A DNA stretch of 64,000 nucleotides from Tissierellales bacterium (GTDB lineage Bacteria > Bacillota > Clostridia > Tissierellales > Tissierellaceae): assembly GCA_030146705.1 (NCBI GenBank), contig JASLBE010000017.1, positions 82,294 to 146,293 of the forward strand, read 5' to 3'. Positions 33,225-41,798 of the stretch are shown here, one piece after another. A model generated the notes under the pieces. That model had not been told where the DNA came from, ran no database searches, and worked only from the letters and a program-made list of their open reading frames with translations. The position numbers were made by a program, and so were the translations under genes. Each line of letters begins with the position of its first letter. Within the stretch, counting starts at the first letter, position 1.

Positions 33225-35251
33225 TCCTCTTCACTCTCCTGTAAATAATCTTCTATTGCTCCTATAAGCATTTTTTCTGCCTCTTCCATATCCTCTTCCA
33301 CTTGAGCCCCAGCACTTGTTAAGTGGCCACCACCACCTAGGCTCTCAAGGATTAATTGGACTGAAATATTTCCCAAAGACCTACCACTAATGTGGATCCT
33401 GTCCTCTACCTGGGCCAGGACAAAAGAAGCCTCTATCCCTATGGCTGTTAAAAGTTCATCAGCTGATTGGGCTGCTAGAAGTATAGAATTTTCTAATTCC
33501 TTCTCTATTCGTCCTATGGCAATTATACCATCTATAACCTTGGCTGTTTGAATTACCTCTGCCTTTAAAATAAAGTTTTCCATATCATCCCTGAAAAACT
33601 GCCTTACTACTGTACTGTCTGCCCCTGCCCTCTTTAGGGTAGAAGCTGCTTCAAAGGTCCTTACACCTGTTTGGAAACTAAAGTTCTTAGTATCAACAGT
33701 AATCCCCGCAAGTAGGGCCTCAGCCTCAAACTTAGTAATATTAATCTTGTCTCCCATATAGGATAGGACCTCTGTTACTAGTTCACAAGTAGATGAAGCA
33801 TAGGGCTCTAGGTAAACAAGCACAGGATTTTCAATAAATTCTGCACCCCTCCTGTGGTGGTCTATTAATACTACCTTTTGGATTTTTTCCAGTAAAATTG
33901 GTGCCTCTGTAAAGCTTGGCTTATGGTTATCTACAACAACCATAAGGGAATTATTACCAACTAGGTCTAGGGCCTCTTCAGTAGTTAATATTTTTTCTAG
34001 TAGGCCTGGTTCCTCCTGCTTCATAGTTTCATATATAACCTTTATTGAAGGATTTATATCATTTAAAATAAGGTAACCATCCTTGCCCCTTTCCCTAACG
34101 GCTGATAAAATTCCTATTCCAGCCCCAAAAGAGTCCATATCTGGGTTCTTATGCCCCATTACAAAAACCTTGTCTGATTGGTCTATAAGCTGCCTTAAAG
34201 CATAGCCTATAACCCTTGACTTTACCTTGTTCCTCTTTTCAACAGCCTGGCTTTTTCCACCGTAGAACTCTAGCTTGTTGCCATATTGGACAACAGCCTG
34301 GTCCCCTCCACGACCTAGGGCCACATCTATGGCTGCCCTGGCCTCCTTATAAGATTCAGCCAAATTGTCCCCCTTAAGAGAAACCCCCATACTTAGGGTA
34401 ATAGGTATAGTATTTCCTATATCCAGGGTCCTAAACTCATCTAGGATATCAAAGTTTTTTGCCTCTAATTCTTCAAAAACCAACTTATTGTAAACAACTA
34501 GGTACTTGTCCCTTTCATACTTTCTAACAATAGCCTTTTTTTCAGTGAAATACCTAGTTATCCTCCTATCAATTTCTGCCATTACTAGAGGTTCCCTAAC
34601 ATCTGGTGTGGAGTTTTTAACATCTGAATAATTGTCCACATAGACAAAAGATACAACTAGTTTTTCATCCCTGTATTTTTTAAGAATACTCTTATATTCT
34701 GTATCATCTACAAAATATAGCATTAATATACCATCATTTATACTCTTTGTCTTTTTAACATCTACAAGATTTGGATATATTTTATAATTTTTATCCTGGT
34801 AGTCTACACAAATAGGTTTATTATCTTCTATGAAATTTCCCTTACCACTAAGTCCAGGTATTATATCCCCAATATGTTCATCTAGGATATCCTCATTGGA
34901 AACCATATTGGAAAAGGGGGTATTATACCAGGTAATAACATTTTTTTCATTTATCATAACTAGGGGGAAGGGCATATTAAAAATTGCGTGCTTGGTTGAG
35001 CTTTCAAACTCATCTGACAAACCCTCCACATACTTTACAAACTCTTCCCTCCTGTTTTTAGCAAGCTGAAGTCCATAATATACTGAATAAAATAATACTA
35101 GTGTTGAGATAAATCCAATTATGGGCTTATAATACCAAAGTAATAGGGTTAAAACTGCGATCACCCCAATTTGGAATTTTATGTCCTGGTTTTTAACAAT
35201 CTTCTTTTTTTTCTTGTTATTTATATTTATCTCCTGGTTATTATCGTCCAT
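33221..35251 (-). CDS. gdpP: Cyclic-di-AMP phosphodiesterase GdpP
   Basis: Membrane-bound hydrolase of c-di-AMP, 676 aa. Two membrane segments (residues about 26-65) precede a PAS-like region (MPFPLVMINEKNVITWYN) and a degenerate GGDEF domain. The DHH phosphodiesterase domain has GHKNPDMDSFGAG and LIDHHRRG, and the DHHA1 domain includes SLGGGGHLTSAGAQ. In Firmicutes it controls cell-wall and osmotic homeostasis. It sits in the conserved yybS-gdpP-rplI-dnaB order, overlapping rplI. Confidence 0.95.
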   Translation of the reverse strand: MDDNNQEININNKKKKKIVKNQDIKFQIGVIAVLTLLLWYYKPIIGFISTLVLFYSVYYGLQLAKNRREEFVKYVEGLSDEFESSTKHAIFNMPFPLVMINEKNVITWYNTPFSNMVSNEDILDEHIGDIIPGLSGKGNFIEDNKPICVDYQDKNYKIYPNLVDVKKTKSINDGILMLYFVDDTEYKSILKKYRDEKLVVSFVYVDNYSDVKNSTPDVREPLVMAEIDRRITRYFTEKKAIVRKYERDKYLVVYNKLVFEELEAKNFDILDEFRTLDIGNTIPITLSMGVSLKGDNLAESYKEARAAIDVALGRGGDQAVVQYGNKLEFYGGKSQAVEKRNKVKSRVIGYALRQLIDQSDKVFVMGHKNPDMDSFGAGIGILSAVRERGKDGYLILNDINPSIKVIYETMKQEEPGLLEKILTTEEALDLVGNNSLMVVVDNHKPSFTEAPILLEKIQKVVLIDHHRRGAEFIENPVLVYLEPYASSTCELVTEVLSYMGDKINITKFEAEALLAGITVDTKNFSFQTGVRTFEAASTLKRAGADSTVVRQFFRDDMENFILKAEVIQTAKVIDGIIAIGRIEKELENSILLAAQSADELLTAIGIEASFVLAQVEDRIHISGRSLGNISVQLILESLGGGGHLTSAGAQVEEDMEEAEKMLIGAIEDYLQESEEE

Positions 35252-35263
35252 ACACTCCTCCTA

Positions 35264-36211
35264 TTAGTCTTTTCTTCTAATCTTCCTTAGGTCAAAGACT
35301 GAGTCCACAAAGCCAAAAATTATCAATATACTACCTACTGGCACAAGGACAGTATTTAAGACTATTATTAGGACCCTGAAAAATTTTCTAACCCCTAATT
35401 TTTTTAAAAAATAGTCTATTATAGAAAGCCCTTGTACTAAAAATAAAAATCCTATCAGGAAGCTTAAATTCTCCCTAAGGGCTGCTGCATAGGGTATGTT
35501 TAACTTGTTTATTATAAAATAAGCTAAAAACATTACTAGGGTTCCCATTATAAAGTTGCTTGGTAGGGCAAACATAGAAAAATCTGGAACTAGCATATTT
35601 TCATCCTCTGTTTTTTTTATTAAAAATGCAGCTATCTTATAATTTAAGTAAGATATTACTAGGGAAACCCCCATCATTATCATAGGCATTACTGTAACTA
35701 TGTAATTGTAGGTCCCTCTTATTATTTGACTTGCAGTGTTTATTTCACTTTTAGACATTTTCATTTCTTTAAAGTTTCCTATTTGGGCTCCTAGCATAGC
35801 CTCAAAGTTTACATCCATTTGCTCTATTAGCCTAAAGCCATTTACTATTTCTTCAAACCTTATAGTCCCAAAAAGTGAAACCACAAAAACTAAAGTGGCA
35901 GCCCCAATTATCTTACTACTACTATAGTTTTTCTTTAACATATATTGGATAACCAAACTAACTGGTAGGAAAAGAAAAATTATAGTTGCAGCAACATATA
36001 TATTGGTCATTAAGTTTATTATCGTAAACAAAATTGCCATTGCAAGAATGCTGGTCCTCATATTGTTCCTGTATCCCAGTAAAATATAGGGTATTGGCAA
36101 AAGTGCCAAAAGTAATACAGAAGTCCTAACCACTAAGAATACATACAACAAGCTAAATATTAAGCTTAGAGATATGTCCTTAATTTGCTCTTTTACATTT
36201 TTATCTATCAA
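35264..36211 (-). CDS. yybS: YybS-like membrane protein (DUF2232)
   Basis: About 315 aa with roughly eight hydrophobic segments and few soluble regions, like DUF2232/YybS proteins, whose role is unknown. The identification rests on topology plus position just upstream of gdpP-rplI-dnaB, as in B. subtilis. A TTG at 36211 is preferred as start because AGAGGTGG lies about 8 nt upstream. The GTG at 36220 overlaps that Shine-Dalgarno and would add three residues. Confidence 0.75.
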   Translation of the reverse strand: MIDKNVKEQIKDISLSLIFSLLYVFLVVRTSVLLLALLPIPYILLGYRNNMRTSILAMAILFTIINLMTNIYVAATIIFLFLPVSLVIQYMLKKNYSSSKIIGAATLVFVVSLFGTIRFEEIVNGFRLIEQMDVNFEAMLGAQIGNFKEMKMSKSEINTASQIIRGTYNYIVTVMPMIMMGVSLVISYLNYKIAAFLIKKTEDENMLVPDFSMFALPSNFIMGTLVMFLAYFIINKLNIPYAAALRENLSFLIGFLFLVQGLSIIDYFLKKLGVRKFFRVLIIVLNTVLVPVGSILIIFGFVDSVFDLRKIRRKD

Positions 36212-36275
36212 ATTTGCCACCTCTATTATTAAAATTCTAGTCTATAGAATTATAACATACTTATGTATTTAATTA

Positions 36276-36302
36276 CAAAAAAAGAGAGGCTATCCTCTCT
36301 TT
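36276..36302 (-). terminator. Terminator of rpsF-ssb-rpsR
   Basis: AAAGAGAGG-CTAT-CCTCTCTTT, with A-run on the left giving Ts on the minus strand. Confidence 0.85.
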
Positions 36303-36312
36303 TATCTATATA

Positions 36313-36537
36313 CTATTCAGCGCTATATGGTAATAACGCAACTTGTCTAGCTCTTTTTATAGCTATAGTTAATGCTCTTTGGTGTTTTGCACAGTTTCCT
36401 GAAACTCTTCTTGGAAGAATTTTACCCCTATCATTAACATAGCCTTGTAATCTATCTATATCTTTATAGTCGATTTCTAAAGATTTGTCTGCACAGAAAG
36501 CACAAACTTTTCTTCTTGGTCTAAATCTTCTACCCAT
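36313..36537 (-). CDS. rpsR: 30S ribosomal protein S18
   Basis: 74 aa. Contains the S18 core: IDYKDIDRLQGYVNDRGKILPRRVSGNCAKHQRALTIAIKRAR. The N-terminal CAFCADK motif together with the later Cys-His (NCAKH) suggests a zinc-binding (C+) S18 version. S18 pairs with S6 on the 30S platform. Last gene of rpsF-ssb-rpsR, followed by a terminator. Confidence 0.97.
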   Translation of the reverse strand: MGRRFRPRRKVCAFCADKSLEIDYKDIDRLQGYVNDRGKILPRRVSGNCAKHQRALTIAIKRARQVALLPYSAE

Positions 36538-36552
36538 CTTTTTTCCCTCCTT

Positions 36553-37026
36553 CTAGAATGGAATATCATCATTATCTGTAGGATGGAATCCCTCGATACC
36601 ACCAAAATCGTTGTTCATTGGTTGATTTTGCTGTGGACCTTGTTGTTGAGTCATTGCGCCAGGTTGTTTCATACCACTATTGTTGTCTGGCCATTCTAAA
36701 AATTCAACATTATTAGCTACAACATCTGTTGTATAGACTCTATTTCCTTGGTTGTCTGTATAAGAACCAGTTTGGATTCTACCATTAACGGCAGTCAATA
36801 AACCTTGCTTTAAATAATTAGCACAGCTTTCTGCTTGGTTGCCCCAAACAGTAATCCTTATAAAATCTGCTGTTGGTTGATTTTTTGCTTCCATTTCCTG
36901 TTTCTTTTCCCTAGACAGTCCCCTATCAACAGCTAATGTGAAATTTGCTACTGCCCTTCCAGTTGATGGTATATATCTTAGCTCAGGATCTCTTACTAAT
37001 CTTCCTATTAGTACAACATTATTCAT
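36553..37026 (-). CDS. ssb: Single-stranded DNA-binding protein
   Basis: 157 aa. OB-fold with NNVVLIGRLVRDPELRYIPSTG and FIRITVWGNQAESCANYLKQG; a Q/N/G-rich linker (residues about 115-145) leads to the acidic tip DDIPF that recruits partner proteins. ATG 37026 is chosen because AAGGAG lies 8 nt upstream; the GTG at 37035 overlaps that Shine-Dalgarno. It sits between rpsF and rpsR, as in most Firmicutes. Confidence 0.97.
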   Translation of the reverse strand: MNNVVLIGRLVRDPELRYIPSTGRAVANFTLAVDRGLSREKKQEMEAKNQPTADFIRITVWGNQAESCANYLKQGLLTAVNGRIQTGSYTDNQGNRVYTTDVVANNVEFLEWPDNNSGMKQPGAMTQQQGPQQNQPMNNDFGGIEGFHPTDNDDIPF

Positions 37027-37043
37027 AAATTCCACTCCTTAGA

Positions 37044-37328
37044 TTATTCTTCATCTCTAACGATCATATGTCTCATAACGCTGTCAGAAATTTTTATAAT
37101 TCTATCTAATTCATCTTTAACTTCTGGAATTGTTGTGAAGTTTATTAAAACATAGTAACCTTCACCTATATCGTTGATTTCGTAAGCTAATTTTCTTAAG
37201 CCCCATTCTTCAACATTATCAATTTCTCCATCTGCTTCGATAATTCCTTTAATTCTGTCAAGCATAGCGTCTCTTTGTGCTTCTTCTAGATTTGGTAAAA
37301 AGATAAACATACCTTCATATTTTCTCAT
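37044..37328 (-). CDS. rpsF: 30S ribosomal protein S6
   Basis: 94 aa, with the S6 beginning (MRKYEGMFIFLPN), WGLRKLAYEINDIGEGYYVLINF and a C-terminal basic/acidic tail (SVMRHMIVRDEE). First gene of rpsF-ssb-rpsR; the leader upstream carries a stem-loop that fits the S6:S18-binding autoregulatory motif. Confidence 0.97.
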   Translation of the reverse strand: MRKYEGMFIFLPNLEEAQRDAMLDRIKGIIEADGEIDNVEEWGLRKLAYEINDIGEGYYVLINFTTIPEVKDELDRIIKISDSVMRHMIVRDEE

Positions 37329-37339
37329 TTAAGTCACCT

Positions 37340-37389
37340 CCCTATGGACTAGTCGGCTCTATTTTTTTAATAGAGCAAGGATTACTACC
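37340..37389 (-). promoter_or_regulatory. Candidate S6:S18-binding leader of rpsF
   Basis: In the predicted minus-strand transcript (start near 37388), inner helix GCTCTATT / AATAGAGC closes an A-rich loop. It is followed by CCG and an outer TAGT/ACTA plus GG/CC helix. A CCG next to the stem is the hallmark of the widespread S6:S18 leader. Structure is judged by eye. Confidence 0.55.
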
Positions 37390-37394
37390 GACTA

Positions 37395-37423
37395 ATTATA
37401 GCACCTAGGGAAAATAAAATCAA
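37395..37423 (-). promoter_or_regulatory. rpsF promoter
   Basis: Minus-strand TTGATT (37423-37418), 17-bp spacer, TATAAT (37400-37395). Confidence 0.72.
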
Positions 37424-37453
37424 CTCTTATCCTAGCTTTTATTTTTAATTTAG

Positions 37454-37482
37454 TTTACTTTTGAACTATATTTTGCTATTAT
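37454..37482 (+). promoter_or_regulatory. Possible promoter of marR-MATE
   Basis: TTTACT (37454-37459), 17 bp, TATTAT (37477-37482), about 20 bp before the marR-type ATG. Confidence 0.4.
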
Positions 37483-37501
37483 TTTTATTAGAGGTGGGTT
37501 T

Positions 37502-37948
37502 ATGGATTTTAATTATGAAAAAAATTTCCTATATATATATGGACAAATTTTAAATGCTTATAAAAAATATTCTAGTGAAAACTTAGGCAACTTTGACCTA
37601 TCCCCTATTGAGGTTGAGATCTTAAAGTTCTTAATCAATAATGGGGATTCTTACAGGAGTTCTAAGGACATTGTTAGGTTTAAAGGAGTCTCCAAGGGCT
37701 TGGTTTCTAAAGGGGTTAAGTCCTTGGTTGCAAGTGGCTACATAAAAACCAAGGTCAATAAAGAGGATAAAAGGAGCCTGGACTTATATATAACTGAAAA
37801 GGCTGGCCCTCTTGTTGGGGCTCTTGCTGAAATAAATAAGGATTTTAAATCTTCCTTATTTAAAGATATTTCTCCTGGGGAATTAGAAGTATTTTACAGT
37901 ATAAATAAAAAGTTCATAAAAAACTTAAGGGACCTAGAATCTATTTAA
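37502..37948 (+). CDS. MarR-family transcriptional regulator
   Basis: 148 aa with a winged-helix core: LSPIEVEILKFLINNGDSYRSSKDIV, the recognition-helix region FKGVSKGLVSKGVKSLVASGYI and the wing KVNKEDKRSLDLYITEKA, which contains the D-x-R-S motif of MarR proteins. It starts with AGAGGTGG as Shine-Dalgarno and lies 14 nt before a MATE efflux gene, so it probably controls that pump. The ligand is unknown. Confidence 0.87.
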   Translation: MDFNYEKNFLYIYGQILNAYKKYSSENLGNFDLSPIEVEILKFLINNGDSYRSSKDIVRFKGVSKGLVSKGVKSLVASGYIKTKVNKEDKRSLDLYITEKAGPLVGALAEINKDFKSSLFKDISPGELEVFYSINKKFIKNLRDLESI

Positions 37949-37962
37949 AGGAGGTAATTTTA

Positions 37963-39330
37963 ATGGAAGAAAATAATAAATTAGCTAGTGAAAGTGTGGG
38001 GAGTCTTCTTTTCTCCCTGGCCCTGCCTGCAATTATAGGCCAAGTGGTCAACCTACTTTACAACCTAGTAGACAGGATTTATATTGGCCATATTAAAGAT
38101 ATTGGGGGGCTTGCCTTAACTGGGGTTGGGGTTGCCAGTCCCATTGTTATTATAATTTCTGCCTTTGCTGCCCTAATAGGTATGGGCGGGGGGCCAAGAA
38201 TGGCTATTATGATGGGGAAGAAAAAAGAGGAGGAGGCCAAGAAAATCTTGGGTAATTCAGCTAGTAGCCTGGTCTTTCTCTCCCTTGTTTTGACTGTGTT
38301 TTTCTCAATTTTTAACAAGAAACTCCTAGTGGTCTTTGGTGCCAGTGAGGCTACCCTAAAGTACGCCCTAGAATATATGGAGATCTACACCCTAGGGACA
38401 ATCTTTGTCCAGCTTGCCATTGGATTAAATCCTTTTATTTCAACCCAGGGTTTTTCTAAAACCAGTATGGCAACTGTCTTAATTGGGGCTGCCCTTAATA
38501 TTGTCCTTGACCCTATTTTTATCTTTGCCTTTAAGATGGGGGTTAGGGGGGCTGCCCTTGCAACGGTTATATCCCAAGCTGTTTCAGCAGTTTGGGTCTT
38601 GAAATTTTTAACTAGTGGTAGAAGTTATATAAAAATAGAGAAAAAATATTTAAGGCTAAAAAAGGAAGTAATCCTACCTATTTTAGCCCTAGGACTTTCT
38701 CCTTTTATTATGCAGGTTACAGAAAGTGCAACCTATATTGTATTTAATAGTAACCTCCAAAAATATAGTGGGGACATTGCCGTTGGTAGTATGACTATTT
38801 TAACCTCTGCCATGCAGTTTATGTTCCTGCCCCTTTCTGGACTTACCCAAGGGGCCCAGCCAATTTTAAGCTACAACTATGGGGCCAATAACCTAGAGAG
38901 GGTCAAGCAGGCCTTTAAGTACCTGCTTTTCTCTGCTGTTATCTATAGTGGTGTCTTCCTTGGCCTAATTTTAATGAAGCCTAGTCTTTTTGTAAGTATC
39001 TTTACCAAGGATAAGGAGATTATTGAAATGGCAACCTGGGGAATTAGGATCTTTATGGCAAGTTCTGTTTTTATGGGGGTTCAAATTAGCTGCCAACAAA
39101 CTTTTGTAGCCTTGGGCAATGCTAAAACTTCACTTTTTTTGGCAGTTTTAAGGAAGATTATTCTTTTAATCCCCCTTATTTATATCCTGCCAAACTTTTT
39201 TGAGAACAAGGTTTTTGCAGTCTTCTTGGCTGAACCAATAGCAGACTTTACTGCAGCAAGTGTAACTGCTATTTTATTTTATAGGAACTTTAAGGGCCTA
39301 TTTAAAGTCAAGGCCAAGGAAAGTTTATAA
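37963..39330 (+). CDS. MATE-family multidrug efflux pump
   Basis: 455 aa with about 12 membrane helices in two halves, each starting with the MATE pattern (first half SLLFSLALPAIIGQVVNLLYNLVDRIYIGH; second half LGLSPFIMQVTESATYIVFN). MATE proteins export cationic drugs or metabolites using Na+ or H+. An AAGGAGG site and the 14-nt gap after marR support one operon. The substrate cannot be inferred. Confidence 0.92.
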   Translation: MEENNKLASESVGSLLFSLALPAIIGQVVNLLYNLVDRIYIGHIKDIGGLALTGVGVASPIVIIISAFAALIGMGGGPRMAIMMGKKKEEEAKKILGNSASSLVFLSLVLTVFFSIFNKKLLVVFGASEATLKYALEYMEIYTLGTIFVQLAIGLNPFISTQGFSKTSMATVLIGAALNIVLDPIFIFAFKMGVRGAALATVISQAVSAVWVLKFLTSGRSYIKIEKKYLRLKKEVILPILALGLSPFIMQVTESATYIVFNSNLQKYSGDIAVGSMTILTSAMQFMFLPLSGLTQGAQPILSYNYGANNLERVKQAFKYLLFSAVIYSGVFLGLILMKPSLFVSIFTKDKEIIEMATWGIRIFMASSVFMGVQISCQQTFVALGNAKTSLFLAVLRKIILLIPLIYILPNFFENKVFAVFLAEPIADFTAASVTAILFYRNFKGLFKVKAKESL

Positions 39331-39350
39331 GACTAGTCTTATAAACTTTT
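39322..39350 (+). terminator. Hairpin ending marR-MATE
   Basis: 12-bp arms AGTTTATAAGAC-TA-GTCTTATAAACT spanning the MATE stop codon, followed only by TTT-CCC. The stem is strong but the T-run is poor. Confidence 0.5.
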
Positions 39351-39404
39351 CCCGTGCTATAATATAAGTAGAAACTATAGGTATTTAAATTAGGAGGTTA
39401 TATT

Positions 39405-39956
39405 ATGGACCTAGAATTAATAAAAAAAGAATTTAATCAAGCTATTGATGACTTACTGGCTGTGGCAAATCTAAAGCCTAAAGACAGCCTGGTTCTTGGT
39501 GGCAGTACTAGTGAAATTATTGGTGAAAATATTGGTTCTGCTACTAATTTAGATGTTTCAAATGTAATAGTTGAAACCTTTGTAAAAAGAATGGAAGAGG
39601 AGGGCATCTTTCCCATTGTCCAGTGCTGTGAACACCTAAATAGGGCCCTGGTTGTAGAAAGGGACTATGCTGAATTATATGACCTTATGCCAGTAAATGT
39701 TCTTCCTGTGGGAAATGCTGGTGGTGGTCTGGCAACTTCTAGTATGGAAATCTTTAAAGACCCTGTGGTTGTAGAAAGGGTAAAGAGGGTCAGCTCTGGA
39801 ATAGATATTGGAGATGTTTTCATAGGTATGCACCTAGACCAAGATAGGGTAGGGGTTGTTGTTAGGTCTTCAGTAGAAAAAATTGGATCTGCCCACCTGT
39901 CTATGATCAGGACTAGGGAAAGACTAATTGGTGGAACCCGTGCCAAGCACTATTAA
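39405..39956 (+). CDS. TIGR01440/UPF0340 family protein (YwlG-like)
   Basis: 183 aa. Recognisable as the conserved TIGR01440 family by LVLGGSTSEIIGENIGSATN, the CCEHLNRALVVERDYAE segment and the end GSAHLSMIRTRERLIGGTRAKH. Its biochemical role is unknown. The highly conserved histidine and cysteine residues (QCCEHLNRA) suggest an enzyme or metal site. The gene has a TAGGAGG site, is monocistronic, and converges on a lipoprotein gene across a bidirectional terminator. Confidence 0.85.
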   Translation: MDLELIKKEFNQAIDDLLAVANLKPKDSLVLGGSTSEIIGENIGSATNLDVSNVIVETFVKRMEEEGIFPIVQCCEHLNRALVVERDYAELYDLMPVNVLPVGNAGGGLATSSMEIFKDPVVVERVKRVSSGIDIGDVFIGMHLDQDRVGVVVRSSVEKIGSAHLSMIRTRERLIGGTRAKHY

Positions 39957-39980
39957 TAGCCTATGCTAAAATATATAATA

Positions 39981-40011
39981 AAAAAAACAGGACTGGCCAG
40001 TCCTGTTTTTT
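39981..40011. terminator. Bidirectional terminator
   Basis: AAAACAGGACTGG-CCAGTCCTGTTTT, with A-run left and T-run right. Confidence 0.92.
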
Positions 40012-40633
40012 ATATATCTAATTTTTTCCACTTGTCTACAAAATCATATGCCGATTTTACTTTTTCTATGTCTAAATCCATTTCTTCTGCCAAGTTTTCA
40101 TAGGCCAAGTCCTTATTAATACCAGCCTCCAGCCTATCTTGGATTTCCTCATAAATGTCATATTCTACTTTATTAGGTTTTTTACTCCAGTCCTTTTCAT
40201 AAGCATTATAGCGGCTAATTTCACCATTTTTATATAGGACAGTTCCTAAACTATAGCCTGTCCTGTTTAAAAGGTCATTATCGCTTAAAAGGACTAGTAC
40301 TCCATCTTTCGACTTATCAAAATCCAGGTTATTTAAAATATCCCTTAAGATTTCAATAGTTTCATCCCTATTAACTTCTTTTTCTGTAACAGCCCTTACT
40401 AAGTGAAAATCATAGGACTCCCTTGCATCATTTTGTTCCTGGACTTCATCACTTTTAATTTCATAGGCTATACTTGTATTTACACCCTCGAAATCCCCAA
40501 ATTCCTCATATGCACTCTCAATAAGTTCTTCCTTCATCTCAAGAGCAGTTTTGGCATCAATACTATCTAGGGTACAACCTACTAATAAAGTAGAGCTAAG
40601 TAATAAAGTTAATACTAGTTTAAGACTTCGCAA
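40010..40633 (-). CDS. Hypothetical lipoprotein
   Basis: 207 aa with a lipoprotein signal: basic start, hydrophobic LVLTLLLSSTLL and lipobox LVGC at residues 17-20, so the mature protein should be lipid-anchored. The mature part is acidic and lysine-rich and has no domain I can name. Its C-terminal about 50 residues look helical (NKDLAYENLAEEMDLDIEKVKSAYDFVDKW). The start codon is TTG at 40633, supported by GAGGTGA a few bases upstream. It follows DUF951 and mscS on the same strand and may be in their transcript. Confidence 0.72.
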   Translation of the reverse strand: MRSLKLVLTLLLSSTLLVGCTLDSIDAKTALEMKEELIESAYEEFGDFEGVNTSIAYEIKSDEVQEQNDARESYDFHLVRAVTEKEVNRDETIEILRDILNNLDFDKSKDGVLVLLSDNDLLNRTGYSLGTVLYKNGEISRYNAYEKDWSKKPNKVEYDIYEEIQDRLEAGINKDLAYENLAEEMDLDIEKVKSAYDFVDKWKKLDI

Positions 40634-40688
40634 ACTATCACCTCGGTGTTATTATATCAAAAAAGTTAGATATACTTTAAATTGTTAA

Positions 40689-40931
40689 CTAATTTTCTTT
40701 TTCTTCTCCTTGCCTGTAATGGACTATACTTACGAACTTATCCTTCTCCCTATCTAGGATTTTTCTAACTCTTTTTTCAAACTCTATCCTAGTCATCCAA
40801 ACCTGCCTATCACATCCAAGGCACTTAAGTTTTATATCAACACCAGTCCTTGTTATCTCCCACTTGTTTTCCCCACAAGGGTGGCCCTTTTTCAAGCTTA
40901 CAATATCTCCTAATTCATAGTGTAAAATCAT
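40689..40931 (-). CDS. DUF951 family protein (YyzM-like)
   Basis: 80 aa. Family features: LGDIVSLKKGHPCGENKWEITRTG and KCLGCDRQVWMTRIEFEKRVRKI, with three cysteines and a histidine that could bind metal. The family is common beside rpsF/ssb genes in Firmicutes; its function is unknown. The ATG overlaps the mscS stop (ATGA), so it is coupled to the channel gene. The C-terminus is about 15 residues longer than usual for the family. Confidence 0.85.
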   Translation of the reverse strand: MILHYELGDIVSLKKGHPCGENKWEITRTGVDIKLKCLGCDRQVWMTRIEFEKRVRKILDREKDKFVSIVHYRQGEEKEN

Positions 40932-41791
40932 TTTTCATCTCCCCCATCTATTACTATTTTAGGATATGGAATTTCTATCTTGGCCTCTTCTAAGTATTCC
41001 TTCCCCATCTTTCTTAAATCTCTTTCAACTGCCCATTGGTCTCCTGACCTAACCATAGCAGTAATCCTAATATCTACACTGGAATCTCCTAGGTTTTCTA
41101 CCCCATTAACACTAGGACCCTCTTTTATTATATTTTTATACTTTTCCTTTACATCCCTGCACATATTATTAAGGACCCCTACAGCCTGGTCTATGTTTTC
41201 CTCATAGGCTATGGACATAATAACCAAAGACCTTTGTGCCCCCCTGCTCATATTAGTTATCTCAACTATATGCCCATTGGGAAGGGTATGGAGGTCACCA
41301 TTAAAATCCCTAATTTTAGTAGTCCTTAAGCCTAATTCTTCTACAATCCCCTCAAATCCTTGGAGCTTAACATGGTCCCCAACTACATAAGAGTTTTCCT
41401 GCAGGATGAAAAAACCTGATATAACATCCTTAACCAGGGACTGGGCTCCAAAACCTATGGCAACTCCTCCGACTCCTGCTGTTGCCAAAAGAGACCTAGT
41501 ATCTATCCTAAAAATTTCTAAAATCATTAGGACTGCATAAAAATAAACTAAAATTTTCCCAGTCTTCTTAACCAATCTTGCTATTGTATCAAACCGTCTA
41601 GCACTTAGCCCCGACATCTTTTTCTTCTTATTTTCAACAGTAGTATCTATAAAGCCCCTAAATAGTTTTATGGCTATTTTAGCAAGGGCTAAAATTACCA
41701 CAGCCTGGACTAGTTTTCCTAAAAAATTAGGCCTACCTGCCGTATTTAAAAAATAACTTTTAATCCTCCTAATACTGTACATCTTCTTCAT
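40928..41791 (-). CDS. mscS: Small-conductance mechanosensitive channel MscS
   Basis: 287 aa with about three membrane helices. TM3 is glycine/alanine-rich (LLATAGVGGVAIGFGAQSLVKDVISGFF), as in pore-lining MscS helices. The beta domain (VGDHVKLQGFEGIVEELGLRTTKIRDFNG) and alpha/beta C-terminal domain follow. It protects against hypo-osmotic shock. It is followed by DUF951 (4-nt overlap) and lies 7 nt downstream of the membrane-anchored propeller-like gene. Confidence 0.94.
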   Translation of the reverse strand: MKKMYSIRRIKSYFLNTAGRPNFLGKLVQAVVILALAKIAIKLFRGFIDTTVENKKKKMSGLSARRFDTIARLVKKTGKILVYFYAVLMILEIFRIDTRSLLATAGVGGVAIGFGAQSLVKDVISGFFILQENSYVVGDHVKLQGFEGIVEELGLRTTKIRDFNGDLHTLPNGHIVEITNMSRGAQRSLVIMSIAYEENIDQAVGVLNNMCRDVKEKYKNIIKEGPSVNGVENLGDSSVDIRITAMVRSGDQWAVERDLRKMGKEYLEEAKIEIPYPKIVIDGGDEK

Positions 41792-41798
41792 AAACTAG

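Noticed and set aside
39322..39350. Palindrome at the MATE gene end as a regulatory operator
   Set aside because: It spans a stop codon at the end of a gene pair, so a terminator role is simpler despite the short T-run.
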